In this document: positions 16,233 to 25,906 of the stretch, one piece after another
How positions within the stretch are numbered: the stretch's first letter is position 1
How the letters are laid out: every line of letters starts with the position of its first letter
Origin: Sporosarcina luteola
GTDB lineage: Bacteria > Bacillota > Bacilli > Bacillales_A > Planococcaceae
Direction of reading: 5' to 3'
Assembly (NCBI GenBank): GCA_014204635.1
Contig: JACHLS010000011.1
Coordinates: 1 to 64,000, forward strand
Length of the DNA stretch: 64,000 nucleotides
The notes under the pieces: generated by a model
What the model was told of the DNA's origin: nothing
The model's input: the letters and a program-made list of their open reading frames with translations, nothing else
Database searches by the model: none
Made by a program: the position numbers and the translations under genes

Positions 16233-18947
16233 ATGGCGAAAAGTAATTTGCACAATAGCCGCCAATCGTTCGAAGTGAATGGAAAGACGTATAACTACTA
16301 TCGTCTGAAAGCACTCGAAGAAGCCGGCATCGCAAATGTATCCAGACTGCCTTACTCAGTCAAGGTGCTGCTTGAATCCGTTTTGCGCCAGCATGACGGC
16401 TATGTGATTAAAGATGAACATGTTGAAAATCTTGCGAAATGGGGAAAAGATGCGGATAAGGATGCGGAAGTGCCATTCAAGCCATCTCGCGTCATCCTCC
16501 AGGACTTCACTGGCGTACCAGTTGTCGTCGACCTTGCATCTCTTCGGTCTGCGATGGCAGAAATGGGTGGAGATCCTGACAAAATCAATCCCGAAATCCC
16601 GGTTGACCTTGTTATCGACCACTCTGTCCAAGTTGACCAATACGGAACTAACCAAGCGCTACAAAAGAACATGGAACTTGAATTTGAACGCAACGCAGAA
16701 CGTTATCAATTCCTAAGCTGGGCACAAAAAGCGTACGATAACTACCGCGCAGTTCCACCAGCAACGGGTATTGTCCACCAAGTAAACTTGGAGTACCTTG
16801 CAAGCGTTGTCCATGCAATTGAAAATGAAGACGGTACATTTGAAACATACCCAGATACACTTGTCGGTACGGATTCCCATACGACAATGATCAATGGTAT
16901 CGGTGTTCTTGGATGGGGCGTCGGCGGTATCGAGGCGGAAGCCGGAATGCTTGGCCAGCCTTCTTACTTCCCGATCCCAGAAGTAATCGGTGTAAAACTT
17001 ACTGGAGAGCTTCCAAACGGCACAACTGCTACCGACCTTGCGCTTAAAGTGACACAAACGCTTCGTGCACATGGTGTTGTAGGTAAGTTCGTTGAATTCT
17101 TCGGACCTGGCGTATCCAAATTGCCGCTTGCGGACCGTGCAACAATCGCAAACATGGCGCCTGAATACGGTGCAACTTGCGGATTCTTCCCAGTCGACGA
17201 AGAGTCTCTTGACTATATGCGCTTAACAGGCCGTGATGAAGACCATATCCAAGTCGTTCAAAAGTACTTGGAAGAGAACGATATGTTCTTCACAGCGGAC
17301 AAAGAAGAGCCAACTTATACAGAAGTGATTGAGATCGATTTGACAAAAATCGAAGCGAACCTTGCAGGTCCGAAACGTCCACAAGATTTGATTCCACTTT
17401 CCGAGCTGCAACGTTCTTTCAAAGATTCAGTTGTCGCACCGGAAGGGAACCAAGGTTTCGGGTTGACTCCAAAAGAATTCAACAAGGCAGGAACAGTTGA
17501 ATTTGCGGATGGCCGTACTGTCGGCATGAAGACAGGCGATCTTGCAATTGCTGCGATCACTTCTTGTACGAACACATCCAACCCATACGTTATGCTTGGC
17601 GCTGGACTTGTAGCGAAAAAAGCTGTCGAAAAAGGTCTGACACCACCGGCATACGTGAAAACTTCACTCGCACCAGGTTCAAAAGTTGTTACAGGCTATC
17701 TAGAAGAATCCGGTCTGACAAAATATTTAGATCAAATCGGGTTTAATACAGTCGGTTATGGCTGTACAACATGTATCGGGAACTCCGGTCCTTTATTGCC
17801 TGAAATCGAGAAAACAATTGTAGATAACGATCTGCTTGTATCTTCCGTACTTTCTGGTAACCGTAACTTCGAAGGACGGATCCACCCGCTTGTAAAAGCG
17901 AACTACTTGGCTTCACCGCCACTAGTTGTCGCTTATGCACTGGCTGGTACAGTCGATATCGATTTCGAAAAAGATCCGATCGGTAAAGCGAACGACGGAA
18001 CAGATGTATACTTTAAAGACATCTGGCCAACAACGGAAGAAGTGAAGGAAGTCGTCAAAGCGACGGTTACTCCTGAGCTGTTCCGTAAAGAATATGCACG
18101 TGTCTTCACAGAAAACGAAGCATGGAATGCGATCGAAACAACTGACGATTCCTTGTACGATTTCGATGAAAACTCAACATATATCCAAAACCCGCCATTC
18201 TTCGAAGGACTTTCGAAAGAACCAGGCGATATCAAAGCATTATCTGGCCTTCGTGTCGTTGGGAAGTTCGGTGATTCCATCACAACGGACCACATTTCTC
18301 CTGCAGGCGCGATCGGTAAAGATACACCGGCCGGCAAATATTTGCGCGAGCGCGGCGTAGAGCCACGCTACTTCAACTCATACGGTTCCCGTCGTGGTAA
18401 CCACGAAGTCATGATGCGCGGTACATTCGCGAACATCCGGATCCGTAACCAAATCGCAAAAGGTACAGAAGGCGGCTTCACAACTTATTGGCCAACAAAA
18501 GAAATCATGCCAATCTATGATGCAGCAATGAAATACCAAGCGGATGGCACAGGTCTTGCAATCCTAGCCGGTAAAGACTACGGTATGGGATCATCACGTG
18601 ACTGGGCTGCAAAAGGTACTTCTTTGCTCGGCATTAAAACAGTCATCGCGGAAAGCTATGAGCGGATCCACCGTTCGAACCTTGTCATGATGGGTGTGCT
18701 TCCACTTCAATTCTTGAATGGTGAAAATGTAGAGTCCCTTGGTCTTACAGGCGAAGAGGAAATCAGCGTCAACATCGCGGAAGGCGTAAAACCACGTGAC
18801 ATCTTGAAAGTGACTGCAACAGCAAAAGACGGATCTGTCAAAGAATTTGACGCGTTAGCTCGTTTCGATTCCGAAGTCGAAATCGACTACTACCGTCATG
18901 GCGGTATCCTTCAAATGGTCCTTCGCGACAAAATGAAAAACAACTAA
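16233..18947 (+). CDS. citB: Aconitate hydratase (aconitase)
   Basis: The 904-residue enzyme isomerises citrate to isocitrate in the TCA cycle. In Bacillus the apo-form also binds RNA. The three [4Fe-4S] ligands are visible: Cys445 in [11 protein letters not shown], and Cys511 and Cys514 in [12 protein letters not shown]. Other family motifs are [20 protein letters not shown] and [10 protein letters not shown]. Start ATG 16233 follows AAAGGGAGG. The frame runs 25 codons further upstream without a binding site. Codon use is noticeably optimised (many CTT, GTA and AAC codons), as expected of a highly expressed gene. Position after the ccd/yneK genes matches B. subtilis. Confidence 0.96.
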   Translation: MAKSNLHNSRQSFEVNGKTYNYYRLKALEEAGIANVSRLPYSVKVLLESVLRQHDGYVIKDEHVENLAKWGKDADKDAEVPFKPSRVILQDFTGVPVVVDLASLRSAMAEMGGDPDKINPEIPVDLVIDHSVQVDQYGTNQALQKNMELEFERNAERYQFLSWAQKAYDNYRAVPPATGIVHQVNLEYLASVVHAIENEDGTFETYPDTLVGTDSHTTMINGIGVLGWGVGGIEAEAGMLGQPSYFPIPEVIGVKLTGELPNGTTATDLALKVTQTLRAHGVVGKFVEFFGPGVSKLPLADRATIANMAPEYGATCGFFPVDEESLDYMRLTGRDEDHIQVVQKYLEENDMFFTADKEEPTYTEVIEIDLTKIEANLAGPKRPQDLIPLSELQRSFKDSVVAPEGNQGFGLTPKEFNKAGTVEFADGRTVGMKTGDLAIAAITSCTNTSNPYVMLGAGLVAKKAVEKGLTPPAYVKTSLAPGSKVVTGYLEESGLTKYLDQIGFNTVGYGCTTCIGNSGPLLPEIEKTIVDNDLLVSSVLSGNRNFEGRIHPLVKANYLASPPLVVAYALAGTVDIDFEKDPIGKANDGTDVYFKDIWPTTEEVKEVVKATVTPELFRKEYARVFTENEAWNAIETTDDSLYDFDENSTYIQNPPFFEGLSKEPGDIKALSGLRVVGKFGDSITTDHISPAGAIGKDTPAGKYLRERGVEPRYFNSYGSRRGNHEVMMRGTFANIRIRNQIAKGTEGGFTTYWPTKEIMPIYDAAMKYQADGTGLAILAGKDYGMGSSRDWAAKGTSLLGIKTVIAESYERIHRSNLVMMGVLPLQFLNGENVESLGLTGEEEISVNIAEGVKPRDILKVTATAKDGSVKEFDALARFDSEVEIDYYRHGGILQMVLRDKMKNN

Positions 18948-18953
18948 TGCCAA

Positions 18954-18986
18954 GAGGGTGTCCGGGAAACCGGGCATCCTTTTTTC
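18954..18986 (+). terminator. Rho-independent terminator of citB
   Basis: AGGGTGTCCGG pairs with CCGGGCATCCT around GAAA and is followed by TTTTT. Confidence 0.85.
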
Positions 18987-18991
18987 GTGAT

Positions 18992-19909
18992 TTATCGTGT
19001 TAACCGCGCCGTAAACTCCTCGTTTATATATTCATGCAATATTTCTGCTAACATGTCCACTGTTCGATATTCCTCTTGCAGTGTATTTTCAACACCCCCA
19101 ATAGTGATTAATACGGCATTAGGGAAAAGATCTTGATTATAGTTAGCGCTGATCGACTGGCTTTTCTTTAGAACTATGCCTCTCGAAAAACCGGGAAACG
19201 CTGTTTCCATTTTCCTATGAAGCGATTGGGCAAATAACAGGTTTTCCTCATGCCGGCTGCTATCTTCTGATAGAACAAGTTCAATTTTTGCATAGGTGAC
19301 TCCATTTTTATCTAATGTACTAGCCTCACGTGAAACACTACCTCGATGTATATCAGCAACGACTAGTAATTGTTCATTCTCTTGGAGTGTTTGCTTTACC
19401 TTTTCACGAGAGAGTAAAAAAGCATGTGGAGAGGGAAGTCCTTTTTTATTCAGCAATTCAGCGAAATCAGTTGTGTCATGAATCGTACGGATTTGAAGTG
19501 CTTCTAAAGAGTCAGCAAGTCGTTTGCCTACTAAAGTAATGTTGAGAGTTTCGTCAACCGCTTTGCCGTCCGCGTTAGTAAATTTTGACTGGAATGATTC
19601 TTGGGTGTGAGTATGATAAATAAATACATACGGTTCGTTATAGAGCATCGGCAGGCTATTAGTCGTTTGCCCAGTACCTGAAATTATTTCATGAATCATT
19701 CGGCTGTCTGTGATGAAAAGCAGGAAGAGAGAAGCAGTACAAATGAATAGGACAGATAGCAGAGCAGGTACTTGTATATACCTCGGTTTGGTATATTGAC
19801 TGCGAGCCATTCGTGTAAGATGTGTCTCGGTTGATAAGACAAAATCATTATCGGGCTCAAGATCATGGTTATCTTTAATGAATTCCATTAACTCGTCTTT
19901 TTCATTCAT
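18992..19909 (-). CDS. SpoIIP-type amidase domain on a probable membrane anti-sigma factor
   Basis: The 305-residue protein has a ~45-residue charged cytoplasmic N-terminus (EKDELMEFIKDNHDLEPD), one membrane helix (VPALLSVLFICTASLFLLFI) and an outside domain with SpoIIP motifs: YVFIYHTHTQESF, VADIHRGSV, and a C-terminal QDLFPNAVLITIGGVENT. SpoIIP is an amidase/endopeptidase of engulfment. Here the gene overlaps the stop of an ECF sigma factor by 4 bp (ATGA) and has its own AAGGAGG, so the N-terminus probably acts as an anti-sigma domain with the amidase fold as sensor or effector. That regulatory role is inferred. The start is 19909 rather than 19930. Confidence 0.75.
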   Translation of the reverse strand: MNEKDELMEFIKDNHDLEPDNDFVLSTETHLTRMARSQYTKPRYIQVPALLSVLFICTASLFLLFITDSRMIHEIISGTGQTTNSLPMLYNEPYVFIYHTHTQESFQSKFTNADGKAVDETLNITLVGKRLADSLEALQIRTIHDTTDFAELLNKKGLPSPHAFLLSREKVKQTLQENEQLLVVADIHRGSVSREASTLDKNGVTYAKIELVLSEDSSRHEENLLFAQSLHRKMETAFPGFSRGIVLKKSQSISANYNQDLFPNAVLITIGGVENTLQEEYRTVDMLAEILHEYINEEFTARLTR

Positions 19910-20445
19910 TTGGGGATAGCCTCCTTCCATAACTGGCTTTCATTCAACTGACTTTCGATCTCTTTACGAGCCCGATGATAGACAACTTTCACTTTTGCTT
20001 CGGACCATTTGAGAATCGCAGCCGTTTCTCGTATAGAGAACTCATTAATCCCCCTTAAAATCAACACGGTGCGATATGCTGGTGTCAACTTTGAAATCGC
20101 TTCGTGTACAATTGTCTTGGTGTCATTCATTTCAGCTAGCGCGCAAGGTCCTTTGGCATTAGATGGCAATAAATTAAAAAAACTCATTTTAAACACTTTG
20201 GAAAATCTGTTTTTTCTGTAATGATCAATGGCGGTATGTTTGGCAATAGAGAAGATCCAAGTTCTTAAACTGCTGCGGCCGTCATAACTAGGCAACTTTC
20301 TTAACAGCCGAATAAACACCTCCTGTGTCAGATCCTCCGCGTCCTCCCGATTCCCTGAATAGCACATGACAAATCGGTAGACATCCATATAATGCGCCTG
20401 ATAGAATTCAATCATTTCGTTTTCAAGACGACACTCCGTGTCCAA
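19906..20445 (-). CDS. ECF RNA polymerase sigma factor
   Basis: The 179-residue protein has only sigma regions 2 and 4, as in ECF factors. Region 2 shows YRFVMCYSGNREDAEDLTQEVFIRL and the -10-binding SSLRTWIFSIAKHTAIDHYR. Region 4 shows LTPAYRTVLILRGINEFS and the recognition helix TAAILKWSEAKVKVVYHRAR. The likely start is TTG 20445 behind GGGGGAGG. It is transcribed with the SpoIIP-like gene and is preceded by an ECF-type promoter of its own probable specificity, which suggests autoregulation. Confidence 0.88.
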   Translation of the reverse strand: MDTECRLENEMIEFYQAHYMDVYRFVMCYSGNREDAEDLTQEVFIRLLRKLPSYDGRSSLRTWIFSIAKHTAIDHYRKNRFSKVFKMSFFNLLPSNAKGPCALAEMNDTKTIVHEAISKLTPAYRTVLILRGINEFSIRETAAILKWSEAKVKVVYHRARKEIESQLNESQLWKEAIPK

Positions 20446-20473
20446 AATTCCTCCCCCTCCTGTATAACTATTA

Positions 20474-20500
20474 TTCGATTGAGACAGTTGAAAAGTTACA
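20474..20500 (-). promoter_or_regulatory. ECF-type promoter of the sigma/SpoIIP-like operon
   Basis: On the minus strand TGTAAC (20500-20495) is followed after 17 bp by CGAATA (20477-20472). This resembles ECF promoters such as SigX sites (TGTAAC-N17-CGAC). It lies about 30 bp before the sigma gene start and would allow autoactivation. Confidence 0.5.
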
Positions 20501-20732
20501 CTTTCGATTCATTCTGACAAATCTATCTATCTAATTACGAATTTACCTATAATTCGAATGGAAAGTTGGCGGGCAAAAGGTGTTGCCTTTGACGAGACAA
20601 GAGGGTTCGGGTGCAGCAAAATTATCAACTCCTTAAATTCCTTCCGCTGTCGCTCCAGTCAGACATTTACCGTTGACAATTGCCATATGTTTTCTTCTGC
20701 AGCACGTTTCACTTTTGACCGAAGAAAAAAAT

Positions 20733-20755
20733 AAAAAAGGACAGCATATGCTGCC
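20733..20755 (-). terminator. Rho-independent terminator
   Basis: On the minus strand GGCAGCATATGCTGTCC forms a tight hairpin followed by TTTTTTATTTTTTTC. It ends transcription of the 20782 gene. The rest of the gap 20501-20732 shows no gene. Confidence 0.7.
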
Positions 20756-20781
20756 ATTCCGATCTTCCGCAATCGCGCTCT

Positions 20782-21222
20782 TTAGCTGAAAAACAGAGCA
20801 TTATTTGTTTTTAACATTAGCAATGACAAGTGATAGTAAAAATTAGATGCTATAAAACCTAATAATGAATATGGTATAAGTTCGTTCCAGTTGAAATATC
20901 CGCTAAGCATAGTGAAAAGAACTCCAACAATTGCCCCCGACAAGGAATATAAAATAAACCCGTAAAAGTATTTTCCCCAATTTGATTTTCTATTAGATTT
21001 TCTAATCAGCTTATCAATAAATATTGATAAGGGAGTTCCTACAATAAAATAAATGGGTCCAGCAAAGACAAGAACAAGAATAAAAGTGCCAGAGAAGCTA
21101 GAGTAAGAAGAACCAATTTCTCGTTGGGAACTGGGAACATATGAAACCCAAGAAAATGCTATTGAAAATATGACAACAGTGAGTGCCATTGTCAGGAGAC
21201 TTCCCATCAAATTTTTCATCAT
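20782..21222 (-). CDS. Hypothetical four-helix membrane protein
   Basis: The 146-residue protein shows four hydrophobic segments (LLTMALTVVIFSIAFSWV, FILVLVFAGPIYFIVGTPL, YGFILYSLSGAIVGVLFTML, IPYSLLGFIASNFYYHLSLL) and a basic loop (IDKLIRKSNRKSNWGK). The start is ATG 21222 behind AAAGGATG rather than the TTG at 21237. I recognise no family. It is 42 bp downstream of another small gene on the same strand, so the two may be co-transcribed. Confidence 0.6.
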   Translation of the reverse strand: MMKNLMGSLLTMALTVVIFSIAFSWVSYVPSSQREIGSSYSSFSGTFILVLVFAGPIYFIVGTPLSIFIDKLIRKSNRKSNWGKYFYGFILYSLSGAIVGVLFTMLSGYFNWNELIPYSLLGFIASNFYYHLSLLMLKTNNALFFS

Positions 21223-21263
21223 TTTACATCCTTTCAAATCTCCGTTTTAGTTTTTTGTATTAG

Positions 21264-21491
21264 CTATGCAACAATATGGCCCGTTTGTTGTATATCTTTT
21301 ATATCTAAATAAACCACATGAACTAAAACCGATCCATCATCAAAAACAGAAATTTGAACAGGTTGATAATCAACTTCGTAAAAATAGCAAATATGATTTT
21401 CGTCTAATTGCTCATGGCAAGCTTCACGATAGCTTTTGCCATAACGTTTTCTAAAATATTGTTTTGCTTCTAACGCGGAAGTTTGCTTCAT
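21264..21491 (-). CDS. Hypothetical small protein, 75 aa
   Basis: The 75-residue soluble protein (LEAKQYFRKRYGKSYREACH, then DYQPVQISVFDDGSVLVHVV) has a helix followed by beta strands and reads as real protein, with normal composition. The ribosome binding site is weak (AGAGAAG). Function is unknown. It precedes the small membrane protein gene and follows a decayed gene on the same strand. Confidence 0.5.
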   Translation of the reverse strand: MKQTSALEAKQYFRKRYGKSYREACHEQLDENHICYFYEVDYQPVQISVFDDGSVLVHVVYLDIKDIQQTGHIVA

Positions 21492-21528
21492 CTTCTCTAG
21501 TAATCATTCAGTCTACCTTCTTTTTTTG

Positions 21529-21854
21529 TCATTTTAATTCGCCTGTTTCTTTGTCGAAATCGCTTCGACCATATTTCTGTTCTTGATAAACAGCATCGAA
21601 ATATAACCTAATCAATCCAGTATGCGACCGCAAAACAGAGTTTATTATCTTCATGCTAGGCAAATTATGTTCAGCACCACGAGCTCTGACAAATCTCCTT
21701 AACGAATGTTTGCTAGTCCATGTTCATCAATCAAATCACAGACATCGTTCAACATGTCGTCTTTATCTTCAACATCAAGCGTTATGTATCGATCAATATC
21801 AAAGTTGTTCAGCAGCATAATGTCTCGCTTATCGTATACACGTAATTGTGGTTT
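21529..21854 (-). pseudogene. Decayed gene, frameshifted, 5' truncated
   Basis: Two protein-like stretches in different minus-strand frames abut each other. The first runs from 21854, just after an in-frame TAA at 21857-21855 (KPQLRVYDKRDIMLLNNFDI, then LDVEDKDDMLNDVCDLIDEH), to a TAA. The second continues one frame over (RRFVRARGAEHNLPSMKIIN, then GLIRLYFDAVYQEQKYGRSD) to TGA at 21531-21529. No start with a binding site covers both. I read this as one gene that lost its 5' end and took a frameshift. The family is not recognised. Confidence 0.5.
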
Positions 21855-21954
21855 TTAATGAGATGGTGAACAGAAGGCTAAACAATAAAAGATGGTTTTG
21901 ACTCCATTAAAATACTAATATTACATTGACTGCACAAATCAATTGTACCATAAT

Positions 21955-23772
21955 ATGAGTTTATCGAATTTTTTTGCAAAACATACAAAGGGGGCGCTTT
22001 CAATATATAATAGTATCAATCGACTGCTGCTTAGCAGGAAGAAACTTATTTTTATTGGTTTGCTTTGTACTGTAGTCGGTTCTGCTCTTTCTCTCTTCAT
22101 GCCGATTTTGATGAAATTCACAGTTGATACGGTGTTAGTGAAAGGCAATTGGAGAATTTTACTCTTCACTTTGGCTGGTTTAGTCGTTTTACCTGTGGCA
22201 GCCGCCATCCTAACCTCCATCATGAGCCGTATAAGGGTACAGATCGGTGGTGAAGTGACCGATGCTTTAAGAGAATCACTCTTTCAGAAAATTACGCAGC
22301 TGCCTCCCTATGTATTACATCAATACAAGCCTGGAGATCTGGTTGGACGAATTACCCGGTCTTGTGGTGAGATAGGGGAGGTTTACATACAGAACGAATT
22401 GCTGCCGGCATTTCAGACAGCATTGGTATGTATCGGCACAATCGGCATCATGTTTGCATTAAGTTGGAAACTGGCACTTATTTCATTTACGTTGTTGATT
22501 CCTTTCATCCTGTTCATCTCTCATGTCCTCGGTAAGAAAGTAGAGAGGAGCATGACCCGGTTTTTTTCCATCTTATCAAAAGCGGATGGCTACTTTGTAG
22601 AGAGAATAGCCAATATGAAAACCGTTCAACTATTCACACAAGAAAAGAAAGAAAAGGAAGCTGTAAAATCATGGATGACAACCTATCGGGAATCGCGTAG
22701 GCAAACGAGCTATTTGCGGATCTGGTTTTTGGACATTTTAGGTTCGTTCGAACAATCTTTCGGAACAGGGCTTGTTTTTGCATTCGGCGCATGGCAAGTT
22801 CTACGAGGAGATCCGTCCATGACGATAGGTTCGCTCATCGCCTTCACTGTTTATGTACCCATTCTTTATAGTTCCATACATACATTGCAGCAGGCGTATG
22901 TTGGCCATCAGAAAGCAAAGCCTGCCATGAAGCTCATTGAGGAGGTTCTTTTTGTATGGGAGAAGGAAGAAGAATCTTCAAATTCCCCAATCAAGGCAAG
23001 CACTATAAGAGAAATGAGCTTTGAAGCGGTCTGCTTTCATCATAAGGATGGAAGTGGAAAGCTGGATGATGTAAGCTTTTGCATCCAAACTGGTGAAACC
23101 GTTGCAATTGTGGGGCCAACTGGTGCCGGTAAATCAACCATATTTGATTTGATTTTAGGATTTCTTGAACCACATGCTGGCAGGATCCGTTTGAATGGAG
23201 CCCATTTGAACGTTTATGAGCTCGCATCCGTCAGAGAAAGAGTGACACTTATCGAGCAAGCACCTATTATGTGGGATGATACGATAAGGAATAATTTGAT
23301 CTATTCCAATGAAAACGTGACGGAAGAGGACATTAGAAAAGCGTTGAACATAGCGCAGATGCATGATTTTATCGATACGCTTCCGGAGGGAATGGAAACG
23401 GTCATCGGAGAAAGGGGTGTCAGGTTGTCAGGTGGTGAAAGACAACGATTGGCGGTGGCCAGGGCCATTCTTCGAGATCCAGATATTGTGTTAATGGATG
23501 AACCGACTTCCGCTCTTGATAGCACTACGGAAGAAGCACTCATGAGGAAATTATTTAAATGGAAAGGAAATCGGACGTTCCTCATCATTGCCCATCGATT
23601 ATCAACCATCCGGGAAGCCGACCGGATTCTCGTTTTAGAAGACGGACGAATAGTGGAGACCGGCACCCATGAAGAATTGCTGGAAAAAGAGGGGCTATAC
23701 ACAAAGCTCTATTATACTCAAATGTCAAAAGGCCGTGTAACTAAGGCTTTAACAAAATCAGCAATAGAATAA
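21955..23772 (+). CDS. ABC exporter half-transporter (permease-ATPase)
   Basis: About 605 residues: six membrane helices in the first ~320 residues, then an ATPase domain with Walker A GPTGAGKST, signature LSGGERQR and Walker B VLMDEPTSALD. The H-loop is IIAHRLST. All catalytic residues are present, so it could work as a homodimer. In type it resembles lipid/peptide/drug exporters and the substrate is unknown. The start is uncertain: ATG 21955 and a TTG at 21943 are in frame and neither has a good binding site. Not obviously in an operon. The gap after it (23773-23980) holds only AT-rich sequence. Confidence 0.82.
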   Translation: MSLSNFFAKHTKGALSIYNSINRLLLSRKKLIFIGLLCTVVGSALSLFMPILMKFTVDTVLVKGNWRILLFTLAGLVVLPVAAAILTSIMSRIRVQIGGEVTDALRESLFQKITQLPPYVLHQYKPGDLVGRITRSCGEIGEVYIQNELLPAFQTALVCIGTIGIMFALSWKLALISFTLLIPFILFISHVLGKKVERSMTRFFSILSKADGYFVERIANMKTVQLFTQEKKEKEAVKSWMTTYRESRRQTSYLRIWFLDILGSFEQSFGTGLVFAFGAWQVLRGDPSMTIGSLIAFTVYVPILYSSIHTLQQAYVGHQKAKPAMKLIEEVLFVWEKEEESSNSPIKASTIREMSFEAVCFHHKDGSGKLDDVSFCIQTGETVAIVGPTGAGKSTIFDLILGFLEPHAGRIRLNGAHLNVYELASVRERVTLIEQAPIMWDDTIRNNLIYSNENVTEEDIRKALNIAQMHDFIDTLPEGMETVIGERGVRLSGGERQRLAVARAILRDPDIVLMDEPTSALDSTTEEALMRKLFKWKGNRTFLIIAHRLSTIREADRILVLEDGRIVETGTHEELLEKEGLYTKLYYTQMSKGRVTKALTKSAIE

Positions 23773-23980
23773 ATGCCGTTTTTTGGTCTGCCAGCACAAA
23801 AAAATTTATTTAATACCTCTTCATGAACAATTTACTTAAATTGTGTATCAAAAATGAGTCGGACGGATTAACTCGTTTATCATTGAATTAACAATATGCA
23901 GTATAGAGTTACGAAAACTTTGAAGGTAAATAAATTGTTTAACTTTAACGGATAAAGATAGCATGATGGGAGTTGTTTAT

Positions 23981-24163
23981 ATGGAAACTATTGCTTTGCT
24001 GGGTTTTGTCTTAAATCCTATTTTGGCCATTGTATTTTGCATCAATTTAGTAGCCGTAATGAAAAAGGTAAAAAGAGAGGAAGAAACGCAACGCAATACT
24101 TTTTGGATGTCAGTTACAAGTGCCTTTATTGTCTTTTCGCTACTAATCATTCTATCAGCATAG
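23981..24163 (+). CDS. Small two-helix membrane protein, 60 aa
   Basis: The 60-residue protein has two hydrophobic helices (IALLGFVLNPILAIVFCIN and WMSVTSAFIVFSLLIILSA) joined by a basic loop (VMKKVKREEETQRN). ATG 23981 lies 9 bases after GGGAG. Followed by a terminator, then by the second ECF operon. Function unknown. Confidence 0.55.
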   Translation: METIALLGFVLNPILAIVFCINLVAVMKKVKREEETQRNTFWMSVTSAFIVFSLLIILSA

Positions 24164-24216
24164 TAAGGAATCTTTATTCTTTATTTTAGCTGGCCATAAT
24201 AGAGGCAACAATTGAG

Positions 24217-24237
24217 GAGGGGGACACCCCTCTTTTT
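24217..24237 (+). terminator. Rho-independent terminator
   Basis: GAGGGG pairs with CCCCTC across GACA and is followed by TTTTT. Confidence 0.75.
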
Positions 24238-24268
24238 ATATGTGTTCTAGAAAGAAATTGCTTACCTA

Positions 24269-24295
24269 TGAAACCGACAGCCCATCTGCTTTGTC
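24269..24295 (+). promoter_or_regulatory. ECF-type promoter of the second sigma operon
   Basis: TGAAAC at 24269-24274 is followed after 17 bp by TGTC at 24292-24295, close to the TGAAAC-N16/17-CGTC pattern of Bacillus ECF factors. It lies 30 bp before the TTG start chosen for the sigma gene, which fits autoregulation and argues against an earlier start at 24268. Confidence 0.45.
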
Positions 24296-24324
24296 AAATA
24301 GTAGTAAGAGGGGAGGCGTTAAAA

Positions 24325-24849
24325 TTGAATGTCGAAGAACAAGAGAAATGCTTGAATGAAGCGATGGAGCAGCATGGGGATTATATAAAACGGTTAATTT
24401 ATACCTACGTTCAAGACATACAGAAAACGGAAGATATTGTGCAGGATGTGTTTATAAAATTTTATAACAGTTTACACCGGTTTGATGGCCGATCCACTTT
24501 AAAAACTTATTTGTACCGCATTGCTGTAAACGAAAGCCTCAATTATTTGAGAAGCTGGCACCATAGGAAAATTGAAGTAAGAGAGCTGATCGAGACTGTA
24601 AAAAAGAGGTTTTCGGCCGAAGAGGAATTTTTCAAACAGGAGCAGAAAGAAACGCTGCAACAACTGATTCAAATCATGCCGACGAAATACCGCGAAGTAC
24701 TATGGCTGTATTATTATAACGACCTCTCCGTAGCTGAAATAGCAATCATCTTAAAATGTGCGCCCAATACCGTGAAAACCCGCTTAGCCAGAGGTCGAAA
24801 ATTAGCCAAATTATCGATAGAAGAGAGTGAAATAAAATATGAATATTAA
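24325..24849 (+). CDS. ECF RNA polymerase sigma factor (second)
   Basis: The 174-residue protein carries sigma region 2 (IQKTEDIVQDVFIKFYNSLH, then TLKTYLYRIAVNESLNYLRS) and region 4 (MPTKYREVLWLYYYNDLSV, recognition helix ILKCAPNTVKTRLARGRK). The start is TTG 24325, 8 bases after GAGGGGAGG. The frame extends to ATG 24268, but this would place the ECF-type promoter inside the gene. It overlaps the next gene, a membrane protein that looks like its anti-sigma factor, by 11 bp. Confidence 0.87.
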   Translation: MNVEEQEKCLNEAMEQHGDYIKRLIYTYVQDIQKTEDIVQDVFIKFYNSLHRFDGRSTLKTYLYRIAVNESLNYLRSWHHRKIEVRELIETVKKRFSAEEEFFKQEQKETLQQLIQIMPTKYREVLWLYYYNDLSVAEIAIILKCAPNTVKTRLARGRKLAKLSIEESEIKYEY

Positions 24850-25606
24850 GAGGGAATTTGAACGCTCGCTTCCAGACTCGCTCATCCTGACGGACGAAGA
24901 GAAGAGAAAAATCCGATCTCGTATAAATGAAAAAACCATTGTTCAAATTCGTTACAAGCCTATTTTAGTGTCTGTCTTGTCATTACTCTTACTCTTCATC
25001 ATATTAGCGCCTGCCTTATCAATGGATCGATTGATAACTGGCTCTTCTATCCCCTTGACGGCCACAAAAAAACAGCAGTATTATGAGCAGTATTTACAAA
25101 TAGTTGAAAAAGCAATGGAACAGAAAACTGGAATTTCAATAGAGGTGGCTCCAAAAGAAAGTTTTGAAGAAACGGATTGGGTGACACCAAGGGAATACAA
25201 TAACATGATTCAGGCGCATGTTGATAGTTTTTTACAAGAAGAAAAGAAAGTACTTGCGTCATTACCAATTGAACATGCCGTCATGAATTCAGATGGGGTG
25301 GCAAGCAAAAAAAAATATCTTTATTTTAGCGACATGGTGACTTCCGTTTTAGTATCTGGCACGTTTAAAACAGAATATGACGATGATGCGGCACGTCAAG
25401 TAGTTAGCAAGGTGAACAATATCACTTCAAAAATAGCCGGTTCTTCTTCGGGTGAATGGGAACAAACATTCTATGATGCTTCAGTAATCGATGGGGGGAA
25501 AAAAGTTCAGATACAAATTGAAGGCGTGTTTAGCCTGAATAATATTTCTACAGAAAAGGCGTTCACAATAGAATTTAGTTGTGATGAGAGAGGGAAAATG
25601 AATTGA
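24839..25606 (+). CDS. Probable membrane anti-sigma factor
   Basis: The 255-residue protein has a ~40-residue charged cytoplasmic N-terminus (KREFERSLPDSLILTDEEKR), one membrane helix (ILVSVLSLLLLFIILAPALS) and an extracellular domain with no motif I recognise (TKKQQYYEQYLQIVEKAMEQ to the end). The topology and the 11-bp overlap with an ECF sigma gene make it the likely anti-sigma partner. It lacks the HxxxCxxC zinc motif of the ZAS class in its N-terminus. The signal sensed is unknown. Confidence 0.65.
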   Translation: MNIKREFERSLPDSLILTDEEKRKIRSRINEKTIVQIRYKPILVSVLSLLLLFIILAPALSMDRLITGSSIPLTATKKQQYYEQYLQIVEKAMEQKTGISIEVAPKESFEETDWVTPREYNNMIQAHVDSFLQEEKKVLASLPIEHAVMNSDGVASKKKYLYFSDMVTSVLVSGTFKTEYDDDAARQVVSKVNNITSKIAGSSSGEWEQTFYDASVIDGGKKVQIQIEGVFSLNNISTEKAFTIEFSCDERGKMN

Positions 25607-25769
25607 TTGGATTGCAAATCCCCAAAAAACGATTGGTCGAAGATGGCATGACAGCGCATTGTCTATTCTTGCCGGATTCAGATCCATTTTGATGATAAAA
25701 AATTCATCTGTTCTTCTATCCAAGAGGAACCAATGCAGTTTGGCAGTTTCGTGTTTTGGTAAAATTTGA

Positions 25770-25850
25770 TATAATTTGAATTACTTCTACGGAAAGGGGT
25801 GTTGTATGATGAAAACGACAAAGATACTTGACGGGGTGCATTTAACTTAG
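25770..25850 (+). pseudogene. Gene start without a body (14-codon remnant)
   Basis: TATAAT (25770-25775), AAGGGGTG and ATG 25806 form a normal-looking gene front, but the frame (MMKTTKILDGVHLT) stops at TAG 25848-25850. It could be a leader peptide, but more likely it is the 5' end of a gene whose remainder was deleted. The rest of the gap 25607-25769 shows nothing. Confidence 0.3.
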
Positions 25851-25906
25851 GGATGAGCGTATAATTTCCCCGATAAACTACGTGGTCCTAAAATCAGGAG
25901 GATAAA

